From IMG/VR virus record IMGVR_UViG_3300025889_001034, positions 1 through 22,595 of that record: DNA of 22,595 nucleotides; one strand, written 5' to 3'. The notes under the pieces were generated by a model. The model did no database searches. It was not told the DNA's origin and was given only the letters and a program-made list of their open reading frames with translations. The position numbers and the translations under genes were made by a program. Positions 4,217 through 12,728 of the stretch are shown here, piece by piece (position 1 is the stretch's first letter; each line of letters opens with the position of its first letter). This DNA is from a virus.

Positions 4217-5230
4217 TTACGGTACAACTAAGTTATATTCATTGTTCGCCGTTATCGCGTCTGAATTTGCCAGTGTGATTGGATTCGTTGCCGTCATACC
4301 AGTTGCGTTATGTGTAAACAAAGAGCCTGACGTTGCGCCATTGGATAGGTTAAATGACCCCACGTATAATGTTCCAGCCGAGTTGTCAAAAAGCGAAATA
4401 AAACCTGGATTGTTATTACTGGTCGCTGCTGCTGCCGTGAATGGAATAGAAACAGTATACGTCCCCGTTCCAAATGTCGTTGTAGTTCCTGCTTGGATTC
4501 TTAGCTTTACAGAGCAGTTTCTACCGCGTATCATGTACGAACCTACAGACGTACCGTTACCAATGGCGGGCTGAGTACCAGACGATGCCCACGTAGGGGT
4601 GTATGTCATCCAATCCGTTTCATACACTGGATTATTTATTACATCGCCTGTTCCTGAAATTGACCATGTATAAGCAGCCGACCCCGACAAGGTAGCCGTA
4701 AATCTTCCAACATTCACGCAAACGTCAGAACTGGCGGGCGTTGTGGAATTGGGGAAATACTTTTCAGCCGTAGTGGTAGAAGACCCGTCTGCATACGTTC
4801 TAAAATACGGGTATGCCGCAATGCCTAAACTAACTGTGGACGAACCGGAAACCCAAGTTAGATAAACAAAATATTGCCTCGCTAACGTGGAGGTGATGCC
4901 ATTGCCGCCGAAATAGTTTGTCCCTGCATTTAGCGTAACAGACAGCGACGACGTAATGCGCCGAATTGATGTGCCAATCTTTATACAGACCGGATTGCTA
5001 GAACTAGCATTGGTCCCACCTGCCGCCTTTAACGCCACAGTCAAATTACTGGAAGACACAGACGCGGTGATATACCCATTTACAATCACGCCCTGCTCGC
5101 TACCAATAGCCGCGGCGTCTGTTATGTACGAAGCACCAGACGCTGGGGTTCCCGTTGAGTTATCAGCGCGATAAATAGCATCCTTTCCAATAGGGACACC
5201 TGGTGTAATAGCTGAAAGTTTTGAAGACAT
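4217..5230 (-). CDS. Tail fibre / receptor-binding-like protein
   Basis: This encodes 337 residues, the last gene of the late operon. It is rich in Ser, Thr, Ala and Gly with many short predicted strands. The C-terminal third contains TYTPTWASSGTQPAIGNGT and TTFGTGTYTVSIPF, a module I associate with phage tail fibre and baseplate proteins that fold as beta-rich trimers. Position after the tail hub gene and before the terminator fits a fibre. ATG 5230 has AAAGGAGC upstream. A receptor-binding role is inferred; no enzymatic motif is seen. Confidence 0.7.
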   Translation of the reverse strand: MSSKLSAITPGVPIGKDAIYRADNSTGTPASGASYITDAAAIGSEQGVIVNGYITASVSSSNLTVALKAAGGTNASSSNPVCIKIGTSIRRITSSLSVTLNAGTNYFGGNGITSTLARQYFVYLTWVSGSSTVSLGIAAYPYFRTYADGSSTTTAEKYFPNSTTPASSDVCVNVGRFTATLSGSAAYTWSISGTGDVINNPVYETDWMTYTPTWASSGTQPAIGNGTSVGSYMIRGRNCSVKLRIQAGTTTTFGTGTYTVSIPFTAAAATSNNNPGFISLFDNSAGTLYVGSFNLSNGATSGSLFTHNATGMTATNPITLANSDAITANNEYNLVVP

Positions 5231-7387
5231 TTATTGCTCCTTTAATATCCAATCAAACGACACAATCACCCCACCATTCCCCGGACTTGCTCGCCATGAA
5301 ATCGCTTGAATGTGGTTTAGCGCGTCGTACCCTGATAGAGAATCGTTTACCCGTACCAAGTCGCCTATATCGCAATACAGAAATAGGGCTTCGTTTGTGT
5401 TGTCTCTAGTAATCATTGAAACTTTGTTCAAAAATACACGTGGGTCTTTTTCATCTGACACAACCGCATCCGCAACGGTTTTTGCAAAATTGATGTCGTC
5501 TTGATATCTCATTTCAATATTCTGGTTGTAATATCCATAATCATTGATTGAGGTTGTGTCCTCTGCAACGTGCGTAATAGGCGAGAGTGATTGCAGTGGT
5601 TGCGCCCAAATATCCAATACCAAATACCCATCTGTGCCACTGGAAGATGTGACTGAAAAATCTATGCCTGTTCCGCCGATCCCAGCAGTAGCCGTCATGG
5701 ATGACGTTAATTCATTCCCGTCTCTTTCTGGCGCATCATACACGCGCCAGTTAATGCCGCTCATTACGTACTGTTTTGCGTTTGGTGTGAAACTTGTCGT
5801 CCAAGCGGCGTAGCCTTTTATCATTCTAAATTCGTCAATGTATCCGTTGTAATATGCGCCGTTATAGAGACCAATTGAGAAGTCGTCAGTTGTTGCCCTA
5901 ATAGTTGCCGAGGATGTCCAAGTGTCTTGAATGGCTCCATTTTGGAAGGTTACAAATGTATTACCGCTTCTGATAATGGCGTAGTGTGTCCATGTGTAAA
6001 GAGGGATTGTTCCTAGGCTTTTACCATTCGCAATATCCCAAGACACGCCGTTTGAGGTGATGTACACCCGCGAAACCGAACCATCGGAAACACCCAAAGC
6101 ATAGGGAGGAAATGCCCCAGTTGTAGAGCGTGATATGGCTGTCGTGTTAGCGGTAGTGGTTAATCTATATTCCCACCAGTCCACAGTCCAATTCTCGGCG
6201 CGGGGATTGAATTTCTCTTGTGACGGACTATAAATGTAATCAGACGAACCATTGAAACCTAAGCTAGCTGTTCCAAATACTTTGATAGACGTATAAAATC
6301 CAGCTCCTACTGGTGTAAATGATGTTGGGTATCCTGGTATGGTCTGGTCGGCTTCGTCCTGTATGTCTGTCACACCATCTGGCGGTGTATCAAAGTGCAA
6401 GAGGGTATATTGTTTTATTGACGGCGATATGGCTGCAATGGGTTGCTTAGATGATTGGTCTGTAAATGGGATACGAAAAGAAACCGTTTGACCGGCTGGA
6501 ATAAGTTGGTTTATTTCGTTGGTATACACCAGTACATCATTTTCCCCGACTTTATACGGGAAGATTTGAGCCGACACGCGATTAGCGATCCTTTCGCCGT
6601 ATTCAATATCTACTCCCGTAATTGTGCTGGCTTCTGCATTTACTTGTCCTAATGATACAAAATCTTCTAAAAGTAAATTTGTCCCATCTTCGAGAAGCAA
6701 ATCAGAACCATCTTCCAATAATAAATTTCCGCTGACGTTATCATAAACACCAACGGTCTTTTGTGTTGCGCTTCGTCCTCCGTATGGTTCAAATTTTAGT
6801 GTCCCGTCCTGCTTTACATAGGAGTATCCATACTCAGACATTGTTGATTTAGTTATTTCCGAATACGCCGTAGTTTTTACGGTGTTATCGTGGAAAGCGT
6901 ATGGGAATGTCTGAGTACCCGTTCCTAAACTTGTGCTTTCCGGCTGAATTGGGGAAAACCCTAAAATTGTTGTGATGATTTGGTCTGCTCTTTTATTCTG
7001 CTGTAGAGCTGGAATATCCAACGGCAGTTGTGATGCGTAGTGCATCCAATCCAAAGCGGTAACGGATGCCGTAGAATCAGAGACCCTATATCCTGGCTTA
7101 ATGCTTGTGACGCGACCAATAAATTTTGTTTTGCTTTCGTATTTTGTAAAAACCGCCTTGACTTTGACACCCTTGACCCAATCCGCATGAGCTGTACCAC
7201 TGCCAGGTGTGTATTTTCCGTCGTTATTATTTAGCACAAAAGACAACGACCCGTCGCGGGCGATTCTGTCTGTTGGCTTATTTCCGGTTATTCCAACGCT
7301 TCCGCTAACACCGGATGACGTTCTTACGTCTGAGGTAATGTCTACCCACGCCCCGCCGAGGTATGCGTAAATCTTCATGCTTATCAT
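5231..7387 (-). CDS. Tail hub / minor tail protein with inserted LamG-like domain
   Basis: This encodes 718 residues. The N-terminal 200 (WVDITSDVRTSSGVSGSVGI, then FIGRVTSIKPGY and VTALDWMHYAS) look like a phage tail hub or distal-tail-type beta domain. Residues 221-243 hold three LLLEDG-type repeats. Residues from about 328 to 540, starting TLLHFD and ending YIDEFRMIKGYAAWTTSFTP, form a concanavalin/LamG-like domain likely to bind carbohydrate. The C-terminal region resembles the N-terminal hub segment in style. ATG 7387 overlaps the tape measure stop by 4 bp and follows AGGTGA. The protein probably sits at the tail tip. Confidence 0.72.
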   Translation of the reverse strand: MISMKIYAYLGGAWVDITSDVRTSSGVSGSVGITGNKPTDRIARDGSLSFVLNNNDGKYTPGSGTAHADWVKGVKVKAVFTKYESKTKFIGRVTSIKPGYRVSDSTASVTALDWMHYASQLPLDIPALQQNKRADQIITTILGFSPIQPESTSLGTGTQTFPYAFHDNTVKTTAYSEITKSTMSEYGYSYVKQDGTLKFEPYGGRSATQKTVGVYDNVSGNLLLEDGSDLLLEDGTNLLLEDFVSLGQVNAEASTITGVDIEYGERIANRVSAQIFPYKVGENDVLVYTNEINQLIPAGQTVSFRIPFTDQSSKQPIAAISPSIKQYTLLHFDTPPDGVTDIQDEADQTIPGYPTSFTPVGAGFYTSIKVFGTASLGFNGSSDYIYSPSQEKFNPRAENWTVDWWEYRLTTTANTTAISRSTTGAFPPYALGVSDGSVSRVYITSNGVSWDIANGKSLGTIPLYTWTHYAIIRSGNTFVTFQNGAIQDTWTSSATIRATTDDFSIGLYNGAYYNGYIDEFRMIKGYAAWTTSFTPNAKQYVMSGINWRVYDAPERDGNELTSSMTATAGIGGTGIDFSVTSSSGTDGYLVLDIWAQPLQSLSPITHVAEDTTSINDYGYYNQNIEMRYQDDINFAKTVADAVVSDEKDPRVFLNKVSMITRDNTNEALFLYCDIGDLVRVNDSLSGYDALNHIQAISWRASPGNGGVIVSFDWILKEQ
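6659..6727 (-). repeat. Threefold LLLEDG coding repeat
   Basis: Three tandem copies of the peptide NLLLEDG / DLLLEDG / NLLLEDF are encoded within the tail hub gene. Such short Leu-Glu-Asp repeats are common linker-like units in phage tail-tip proteins. The copy number could vary by slippage. Confidence 0.7.
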
Positions 7388-9006
7388 TTTGTCACCTGCT
7401 GAGATGCCAAAACAAAGGCGCGGGTTAAGTCGTCGATATTAATTCGAGTGGCGTAAATCGCATCCACAATATCCTTGTTTTGATTTTGCCCCTTTGGAGT
7501 AATTGAGATTAATTCGCCACCCGACGCGGTATCGCTGTTGCCAATCGGGAAATTTTCATTACCCCACGACATCGGAATCATGTATGTGCCGCCTTTGGCA
7601 TTTTGTCTTTTTGGCGGGACGTACCCCTTTTCTCCAGCTAACTGAGTAGTTAATGCAGCCTGCCCCGCTTCGCTGTAGTTTGTGTGGACATTGATATTGA
7701 TGTCAATGTTTCTTTCCATTGCGTCTACTTGTCGCTGAACGGCAGCCATCGCGTCAACGGCTTCCTGTGAGTAGATGCCCCACTTAACGCCCTGCTTTAA
7801 CAGGAAGTCAGACTCTTTTTGGTCAAGACCATCCACCGCTAATTGCTCTTGGAGCATGGATAACATGCGGGTTTTTGTAGCCAAGTCAAACGCTTCGGCA
7901 TTAGCAGCCTGAGCGTCTTCATTTTCTTTTAGTTTGTCATTGACCGCCTGTACCGCGTCACTTTCAGCCCACCAACCCTGGTCTAAAAGTTTCTGTTTTT
8001 CGTCTAATAATTCTGAGTGTTGCGATTGCAAATCCGATTCTTTTTCTTTGTAAGAATCGATTTCTTTTGTGACTTGTCCAATGGTTGACAGGTAATCTTT
8101 ATTTGCTTTGGTTATTTCCTCAGCGGACAACGCCAAATCACTATTAGCGTCTGATAAATCTTCTACGGTGGTTATATTGTCGCGCTCGCCCTTATCAACT
8201 CGCTCGACTGATAATTCCATGTCTTTATTCGTATCAATGAAAATTTTTGCTATATCATCGAATCCGAAAGAAAAAGCCGCCCACGCTAAAGAGGTATCTT
8301 CAACTTTCTTATTAAAGCTATCAAGGGCGTTTGTTACATACGGAAGGGCTTCATTACCAGCGGCAACCTTGAACCCCAGCCAAGCATCAGATAGGTTATC
8401 AACCTGCTTTTCGTATTCACGCGCTTTCTGTAATTGCTGGTCGGTCAGAACTAGGTTTTTAGAAATCGCGTCGTTGGCTTTTAGAATCGCGTCGCCGCCC
8501 TGTTTCATGATTTCTGCAAAGTTACTACCCGATTTTCCAAAATTGTCATACAGAAATTTCGTTCGCTCTACATCAGAGCCAAGCGCAATATATTGGTCAG
8601 ACAGTCTAGCCAATGTCTGAATATTCAATTCCATATCTTTAGAGGCTAGTTTTTTCGTAGCTTGTCCGGCTTGGTCAGCGGATACTTTGTAATCGTCTAA
8701 TACCTGTAACAAGCGGCTAGATTCTTCTGCTGTCTGTCCGGTAACATCACGCATTTGGCGTACTTCATTTGCGTAATTTACCGTTACACCTACGGTTTCG
8801 TTGAAAACGTCGCGTAAAACTGATAGCCCTCTTTCGGCAAGTTGAGTTGCAGAATACAAATCGGTAAGCGAAAGAGACGCTTTCTGTGTCCCACTAGAAG
8901 CGTTTTCGGCTGCCTGTTTTGTGTCGCCTAGTTCGTCGTTGAATTTTGCGACTTTGGGAGTGCCATTGTCTTCAACATCAAACTCTACAATTATTTTTTC
9001 AGTCAT
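7384..9006 (-). CDS. Tail tape measure protein
   Basis: This encodes 540 residues, dominated by helix and coiled coil with Gln, Lys, Asp and Glu throughout. The N-terminal region contains DVTGQTAEESSRLLQVLDDY and a following helical segment typical of phage tape measure proteins. No peptidase or lytic domain is obvious. It is short for the family, suggesting a short tail. It directly follows the tail chaperone G-T genes with an 8-bp overlap, the conserved gene order in long-tailed phages. Tape measure proteins fill the tail tube and set its length. Confidence 0.85.
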   Translation of the reverse strand: MTEKIIVEFDVEDNGTPKVAKFNDELGDTKQAAENASSGTQKASLSLTDLYSATQLAERGLSVLRDVFNETVGVTVNYANEVRQMRDVTGQTAEESSRLLQVLDDYKVSADQAGQATKKLASKDMELNIQTLARLSDQYIALGSDVERTKFLYDNFGKSGSNFAEIMKQGGDAILKANDAISKNLVLTDQQLQKAREYEKQVDNLSDAWLGFKVAAGNEALPYVTNALDSFNKKVEDTSLAWAAFSFGFDDIAKIFIDTNKDMELSVERVDKGERDNITTVEDLSDANSDLALSAEEITKANKDYLSTIGQVTKEIDSYKEKESDLQSQHSELLDEKQKLLDQGWWAESDAVQAVNDKLKENEDAQAANAEAFDLATKTRMLSMLQEQLAVDGLDQKESDFLLKQGVKWGIYSQEAVDAMAAVQRQVDAMERNIDININVHTNYSEAGQAALTTQLAGEKGYVPPKRQNAKGGTYMIPMSWGNENFPIGNSDTASGGELISITPKGQNQNKDIVDAIYATRINIDDLTRAFVLASQQVTK

Positions 9007-9627
9007 CTATTAAGTCTCTGACTTTACGTAAAACTTCTGCAAGTGCTGGATTTTCTTTCGCCCATGTAGCCCAGTTCAAGGCTTTCTGTTCAGACCTGTA
9101 GGCGTGGATAATGTTTTCGATTGTCGCTACTGTAAGAATCTCTTTTGCATACAATACCCGCCCTACTACCGATTGCGCCCCGTATCGTTCCACATACTGC
9201 GAGAATATCAATTCGCGTGGCGGGTCGCCGCCTCTTTCCGCGTATTTATAGGCGGCGACCTTTAGTCGTTTGGGACTTCAACCGTCCCTCGATAAATGTC
9301 CAGTAACTTCCCCCATAAGACTGTTACCAGTAGGTGACTATCTTTGCGAGGCGAAGCAGGAAACTTATCAAACTGAAATGGCAGAGTATGACTTTCGGTA
9401 CACTTTGCAATCACAGGAATGTAAAACGCATCAAGGCGGGATGACCATTTCAGAGATGCAACCCCGTCAGTGCTTTTAGCGAGCGACTTTATAAAATCAC
9501 TGTCTCCCACTTCAACGCCAGCGTCTAACGCGTCCTCGATGGCTATGACTTGCTCAATGGTGAGGGGGTCGCATAACACGACCTCCCCCGCCCATTTTTC
9601 AACGGGTGATGTAACTATTACGCCCAT
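8999..9627 (-). CDS. Tail assembly chaperone GT, made by -1 frameshift
   Basis: The upstream frame (9627 to 9268) encodes 120 residues of protein G. At the heptamer C CCA AAC (9274-9268) a -1 shift opens a frame that runs without stop through 19 codons (beginning RLKVAAYKYAERGGD) and then the T region (FSQYVERYGAQSVVGRVLYA onward) to 8999, giving a 209-residue fusion. The T region has no convincing start of its own: only a TTG at 9211 with no clear ribosome binding site. In lambda and most siphoviruses G and GT bind the tape measure protein and tail tube subunits during assembly. Confidence 0.8.
9223..9274 (-). promoter_or_regulatory. -1 programmed ribosomal frameshift signal
   Basis: The signal has a slippery heptamer C CCA AAC at 9274-9268 in the zero frame of G, a 7-nt spacer that includes the G stop, then a perfect 11-bp stem (GGTCGCCGCCT at 9260-9250 pairing with AGGCGGCGACC at 9233-9223) closing a 16-nt loop. 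Sequence, frame and spacing all fit the known X XXY YYZ plus stem-loop rule. Confidence 0.9.
9262..9627 (-). CDS. Tail assembly chaperone G
   Basis: This encodes 121 residues, ending two codons after the slippery heptamer. It is a mixed alpha/beta protein; by position (between tail tube and tape measure) and by the frameshift signal at its end it corresponds to lambda gpG. Sequence alone is not recognisable, as is usual for this family. ATG 9627 follows AAAGGA seven bases upstream. It was probably adjacent to the tail tube gene before the endonuclease gene was inserted. Confidence 0.75.
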   Translation of the reverse strand: MGVIVTSPVEKWAGEVVLCDPLTIEQVIAIEDALDAGVEVGDSDFIKSLAKSTDGVASLKWSSRLDAFYIPVIAKCTESHTLPFQFDKFPASPRKDSHLLVTVLWGKLLDIYRGTVEVPND

Positions 9628-9656
9628 TGACTAATCCTTTCTGCCCGTTGGCATTT

Positions 9657-9791
9657 CATGGTAAAATCACATTGTTCAGGTAAATACAGTACGTCAGATT
9701 TTTTTGTTTCACACGCATCCCGTTTTGCCTGTATTGCCTGAACACAATACTGACTTGCAAAGCGGGATGCACCTTTAATGGAGTTACCATG
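9657..9791 (+). promoter_or_regulatory. Predicted pseudoknot leader of the HNH gene
   Basis: Three interlocking inverted repeats are seen. A (9671-9689) pairs with A' (9729-9748) as 7, 6 and 4 bp segments with small bulges. B (9715-9727, GCATCCCGTTTTG) pairs with B' (9758-9770, CAAAGCGGGATGC), 13 bp with one G-U pair on the plus-strand RNA. Because the order is A, B, A', B', both together form an H-type pseudoknot. An outer pair, CATGGTAA (9657-9664) with TTACCATG (9784-9791), covers the start codon of the endonuclease. The ribosome binding site GGAG (9780-9783) is next to it, so the structure may restrain translation. Confidence 0.55.
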
Positions 9792-10178
9792 AAAAACATA
9801 CCTGATAGTCAAATGAAAGCCAGATACAGAAAAGTTAGAGTAAATGGCATTCAAATATCACTTCATCGTCACGTTATGGAAGTGAAACTTGGTAGAAAAC
9901 TTCTTCCAAATGAAGCTGTCCACCACATCAACGGAAACAAATTAGATAACCGTCCTGAAAACTTAATGGTCATGGATATATCTGAGCATTCCAGAATGGA
10001 AAATCTCGGAAAAAAGTTATCCAAAGAACACAGGATGAAAGTTAGTATGTCTCTCATTGGCAATAAGTACCGTAAAGGAAAACCACATACTCAGGAAATG
10101 AAGGATTACTTGCGTCTGAAATCTACTGAAGCCAGAAAGAAAAAGTTCTGGTCAACTCGTAAAAAATCAGACGAGTAA
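9789..10178 (+). CDS. HNH homing endonuclease with NUMOD3 motif
   Basis: This encodes 129 residues. The HNH region is clear: LHRHVMEVKLGRKL, then NEAVHHINGNKLDNRPENL at 41-59, with His45-His46, Asn54 and Asn58 and a later His67. NUMOD3-type DNA-binding repeats follow at about 91-105 (GNKYRKGKPHTQEM). The rest is basic. This is the usual layout of free-standing phage homing endonucleases, which cut unoccupied alleles and spread by repair. It lies opposite to its neighbours, exactly between the tail tube and chaperone genes without disrupting either, and its stop is one base from the tail gene's stop. ATG 9789 has GGAG upstream. Confidence 0.88.
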   Translation: MKNIPDSQMKARYRKVRVNGIQISLHRHVMEVKLGRKLLPNEAVHHINGNKLDNRPENLMVMDISEHSRMENLGKKLSKEHRMKVSMSLIGNKYRKGKPHTQEMKDYLRLKSTEARKKKFWSTRKKSDE

Positions 10179-10179
10179 A

Positions 10180-10662
10180 TCAACTTTCCGCTGCTGTACC
10201 CCAGGCTGGGGCAGTTCCACCCATCACGCTAAACGTCGCGGAATATTTCATCGAAGACAAATCGACGGTATAGGATGTGCAAAGAAATCCAACGGTAGAA
10301 GTTGAAGTGATACCGAATTGCGGTTCTCCTGCTTCCCACGCGTGACGCATACCGATTTGAATATCCAACGAGAGCGGGGTGTTCCCGCCGGCAATACCGT
10401 TTAAAATCGTGTGGGAGCCTGACAAGGTTCCTGCTGTCTGCGCGGCGGTGTTGTCAAATGGTCCCGTGATGGTGATTTGACAAGATGGGTGCGCGGGTAA
10501 TACGTTCTTAATCGCGTCCTGAAACGCGGTGACTTCGCTTTCGTCGTAAGTCAAGCCCACGCCATTAATAGAATCAACGGGGATGCTTCGCAGAGTTCCC
10601 GCGCTGTCATCCACGCGGAAATCTGTCCATTTAGAAACTGTTCGTCCGGTTTGAGCTGTCAT
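10180..10662 (-). CDS. Tail tube-like protein, second copy
   Basis: This encodes 160 residues, the size of a basic tail tube subunit. It shares with the preceding gene an N-terminal RTVSKWTDFRVDD and a later AFQDAIKNVLPAHPSCQITITG followed by PFDNTA. Such segments are typical of tail tube proteins that form the hollow tail shaft. ATG 10662 follows AGGAGAG. Because the frameshifting chaperone gene follows it in transcription order, this copy sits in the classical position of the major tail protein. Which copy is the main subunit cannot be told from sequence. Confidence 0.68.
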   Translation of the reverse strand: MTAQTGRTVSKWTDFRVDDSAGTLRSIPVDSINGVGLTYDESEVTAFQDAIKNVLPAHPSCQITITGPFDNTAAQTAGTLSGSHTILNGIAGGNTPLSLDIQIGMRHAWEAGEPQFGITSTSTVGFLCTSYTVDLSSMKYSATFSVMGGTAPAWGTAAES

Positions 10663-10672
10663 TATTACTCTC

Positions 10673-11434
10673 CTATATTCTGACTAATGCCGCCGCAAAT
10701 GTGACGGTGGTTGCCGTGCCAAATACAATCTGCCAGCGGGTATATCTTCGGATTGTTGCGGTAGTGCTAAGAGCGACGATTCCGTGTTTTGGTGCGCTGG
10801 TAGCGTCTACGCTTCCAGACGTTGCGCCGCTGATGTCGCTAAAAGATGGGTTGGTGTTCGTAGATGCGTCCTGAGCTTTGACGGTGACAGTGCCATTACT
10901 CGAAAAGATTTGGTATGCAAAGAATCCACCCAACGAGGTAGACGCGCCTCTATCATCCAAGCCAGTAGACGAATTAACCGCCGTTTCCGCGCCTTTTGCG
11001 TGAAGTAAGAAACCCCACGGTTTGTTGTATAAAAGCGTAGTAGCTGAGTTTGACCAACCGCCGAAACCGATGGTGACATACGAATTAAGGTCGCCCTCTT
11101 GCATGTAGGATTGTTGTTCGTACTGCCCCAAGAAAACAGGGTCGCCCGCTGCTGGGGCTGTAAGAAATCCAATCGGAACCATGACATTACGAACCACGCC
11201 CGCGCCATTTGCGACAACATGTAACCCGCTTGAAGCGGTGTTGTCAAAGTATCCGTTCAGTGTCCCGATATTGATATTGGCTTGACCTTGGATTACATTT
11301 TTCACTTCATCGGTGAAACTGGCATCTTCCGCGGTATCAAACGAAACCTCTAGCGGTCCAACGGTACGCGAATAGCCCGATAGGTCGTATCCGTCCATAT
11401 AAAAGCGCGTGTGCTTTGTTACTGTTCTTGTCAT
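10673..11434 (-). CDS. Tail tube-like protein, first copy with C-terminal extension
   Basis: This encodes 253 residues. The first 75 match the neighbouring tail gene: RTVTKHTRFYMDGY, then ASFTDEVKNVIQGQANINIGTLNGYFDNTA (given here in two parts: up to KNV, and FDNTA). The remaining part is beta-rich with Ser, Thr, Gly and Asn and could be an extra surface domain, as seen in several phage tail tube proteins. ATG 11434 overlaps the upstream stop by 4 bp; the ribosome binding site AAGGA is a little far. It may be the main tail tube protein or a distinct structural subunit. Confidence 0.62.
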   Translation of the reverse strand: MTRTVTKHTRFYMDGYDLSGYSRTVGPLEVSFDTAEDASFTDEVKNVIQGQANINIGTLNGYFDNTASSGLHVVANGAGVVRNVMVPIGFLTAPAAGDPVFLGQYEQQSYMQEGDLNSYVTIGFGGWSNSATTLLYNKPWGFLLHAKGAETAVNSSTGLDDRGASTSLGGFFAYQIFSSNGTVTVKAQDASTNTNPSFSDISGATSGSVDATSAPKHGIVALSTTATIRRYTRWQIVFGTATTVTFAAALVRI

Positions 11435-11886
11435 TGTGCATGTTCCTTGACCCTGAAACTAAACTGAACGCCCCAATACTGCGTGTCTGTTGGGTCTGTG
11501 ACGGTACCCACGTTTGAGATACTGCCTAACTCCATATCCACCGCGCCTGTGATATTGTCGCTGGTCATTATCTTTTCAATAATGGCTTTTAGATTTGTCA
11601 TCAATCCAGCGTAGGGTGCATACGCATTAATGCCGCTTCCTACTTCGCAATGGAGGTACACATAATTCAGCACATATGAGAAATTCATTAATGCTGTACC
11701 ACCACCCCCAAAGGATTCGCGGGTCGACGCAATTTCTGAAATGAAATTATTAGGCGACGGCATCAAGAGCGGGCATAGCCCGTTTGCGCTGTCAGGGATT
11801 TCGTCAATGTCTTTGATAGTCACCCCTGAGATACTTAATCCAGCAATACTACTTGCAACAGTTGGAAAACTCACAGTCACGGTCAT
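11431..11886 (-). CDS. Probable tail terminator / tail completion protein
   Basis: This encodes 151 residues. By order, between the head-tail connector and the tail tube genes, it corresponds to the tail terminator or tail completion slot of siphoviruses. The sequence has an N-terminal hydrophobic strand region, a helix (MTNLKAIIEKIMTSD) and C-terminal strands ending WGVQFSFRVKEHAQ, compatible with that fold but not diagnostic. It overlaps both neighbours by 4 bp (ATGA), showing tight coupling. Assignment rests mainly on position. Confidence 0.5.
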   Translation of the reverse strand: MTVTVSFPTVASSIAGLSISGVTIKDIDEIPDSANGLCPLLMPSPNNFISEIASTRESFGGGGTALMNFSYVLNYVYLHCEVGSGINAYAPYAGLMTNLKAIIEKIMTSDNITGAVDMELGSISNVGTVTDPTDTQYWGVQFSFRVKEHAQ

Positions 11887-12728
11887 GAGTACCGCCGATA
11901 CGTTTTGATAAAATCAGCCATTACAGTGGGGATGTCCTTTGGAGAAAGAACAACCCCCGCGCCTGTAACTGTGGCTGTGTTTGTGCCTGACGTTCCGTAC
12001 CTCCGCTTATAAGCCTGCAATGCAGTTTCCAGTATGGCTGTTTTTAGGTCTTGCATAAACTGCCATATAGTAACGCCCGTCCCATTTGTATGGGTCGCAG
12101 CGGTAGAGCCATTAATTTCCCTTGTTGTCGTCAAGGTATTCGAGTTCTTTGCCGATACATACGCGAGTTCGTCATCGAATCGGATAATGTTTCCAACGGT
12201 GTAATCCTGCCCGTCTACCACATCGACGGCTGTCTCTGATACGTCAACATCTTCGTTTAGTCCGGAATCATCTACCCAAGCATCAGAATACTTATTGTGA
12301 AATCCCCATATTCCAGTGATGGCAATCACATCGTGAAAGTCACTGGCGGTATTAGAAGCCCAGTAATAAGTAGAGCTATCTTTTAACCTGATATACAAAT
12401 AAGGTGTAACGTTTCGCGGGCGTAGTGAATATTCTGTAGATGGGATAGTTACGCCGTCGCCGTTGACAACGCTAATGACTTCGAGTAAATCCGCATCCAA
12501 TACTAGCGAGCGCACATCAAGACTAGAACCGTCCGGTACATCGTAATAACGTGTTTCTACGCGAGGGTAGAACCATCTGCCAGTTTGTGTGTCAACATAA
12601 CGACTAACTGATTTAAGAATGGATTCAATTACCGCGTCATCTGTGGTGTCAGTCGTCGAAGTTTGACCGCGGGCGGTAACGAAATCCTTATACTCTGCTA
12701 GAGTGGCATAACTGTTAATCGTTGTCAT
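11883..12728 (-). CDS. Head-tail connector (gp6-like adaptor) protein, extended
   Basis: This encodes 281 residues. The N-terminal portion (YATLAEYKDFVTARG, then DDAVIESILKSVSRYVDTQTGRWF split by Ser) resembles the helical start of head-tail adaptor proteins of the HK97 gp6 / SPP1 gp15 type, which sit below the portal and often have the same SRYVDTxTGRxF pattern. It is much longer than the usual 100-120 residues, with an inserted beta-rich middle, and ends in a helix (LKTAILETALQAYKRRYG). It overlaps both neighbours by 4 bp. Confidence 0.7.
   Translation of the reverse strand: MTTINSYATLAEYKDFVTARGQTSTTDTTDDAVIESILKSVSRYVDTQTGRWFYPRVETRYYDVPDGSSLDVRSLVLDADLLEVISVVNGDGVTIPSTEYSLRPRNVTPYLYIRLKDSSTYYWASNTASDFHDVIAITGIWGFHNKYSDAWVDDSGLNEDVDVSETAVDVVDGQDYTVGNIIRFDDELAYVSAKNSNTLTTTREINGSTAATHTNGTGVTIWQFMQDLKTAILETALQAYKRRYGTSGTNTATVTGAGVVLSPKDIPTVMADFIKTYRRYS

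Noticed and set aside
8108-8620. A 170-codon plus-strand frame opposite the tape measure gene
   Set aside because: Fully inside a strong gene on the other strand, no ribosome binding site, and Ser/Leu-rich shadow composition.
9630-9790. Group I intron carrying the HNH gene
   Set aside because: No interrupted host gene: both flanking tail genes are complete, and no recognisable group I core was found beyond one pseudoknot.
9618-9854. A 78-codon minus-strand frame with several cysteines, overlapping the HNH leader and start
   Set aside because: It overlaps the well-supported endonuclease and chaperone starts, has no ribosome binding site worth noting, and is explained by the inverted repeats of the leader.
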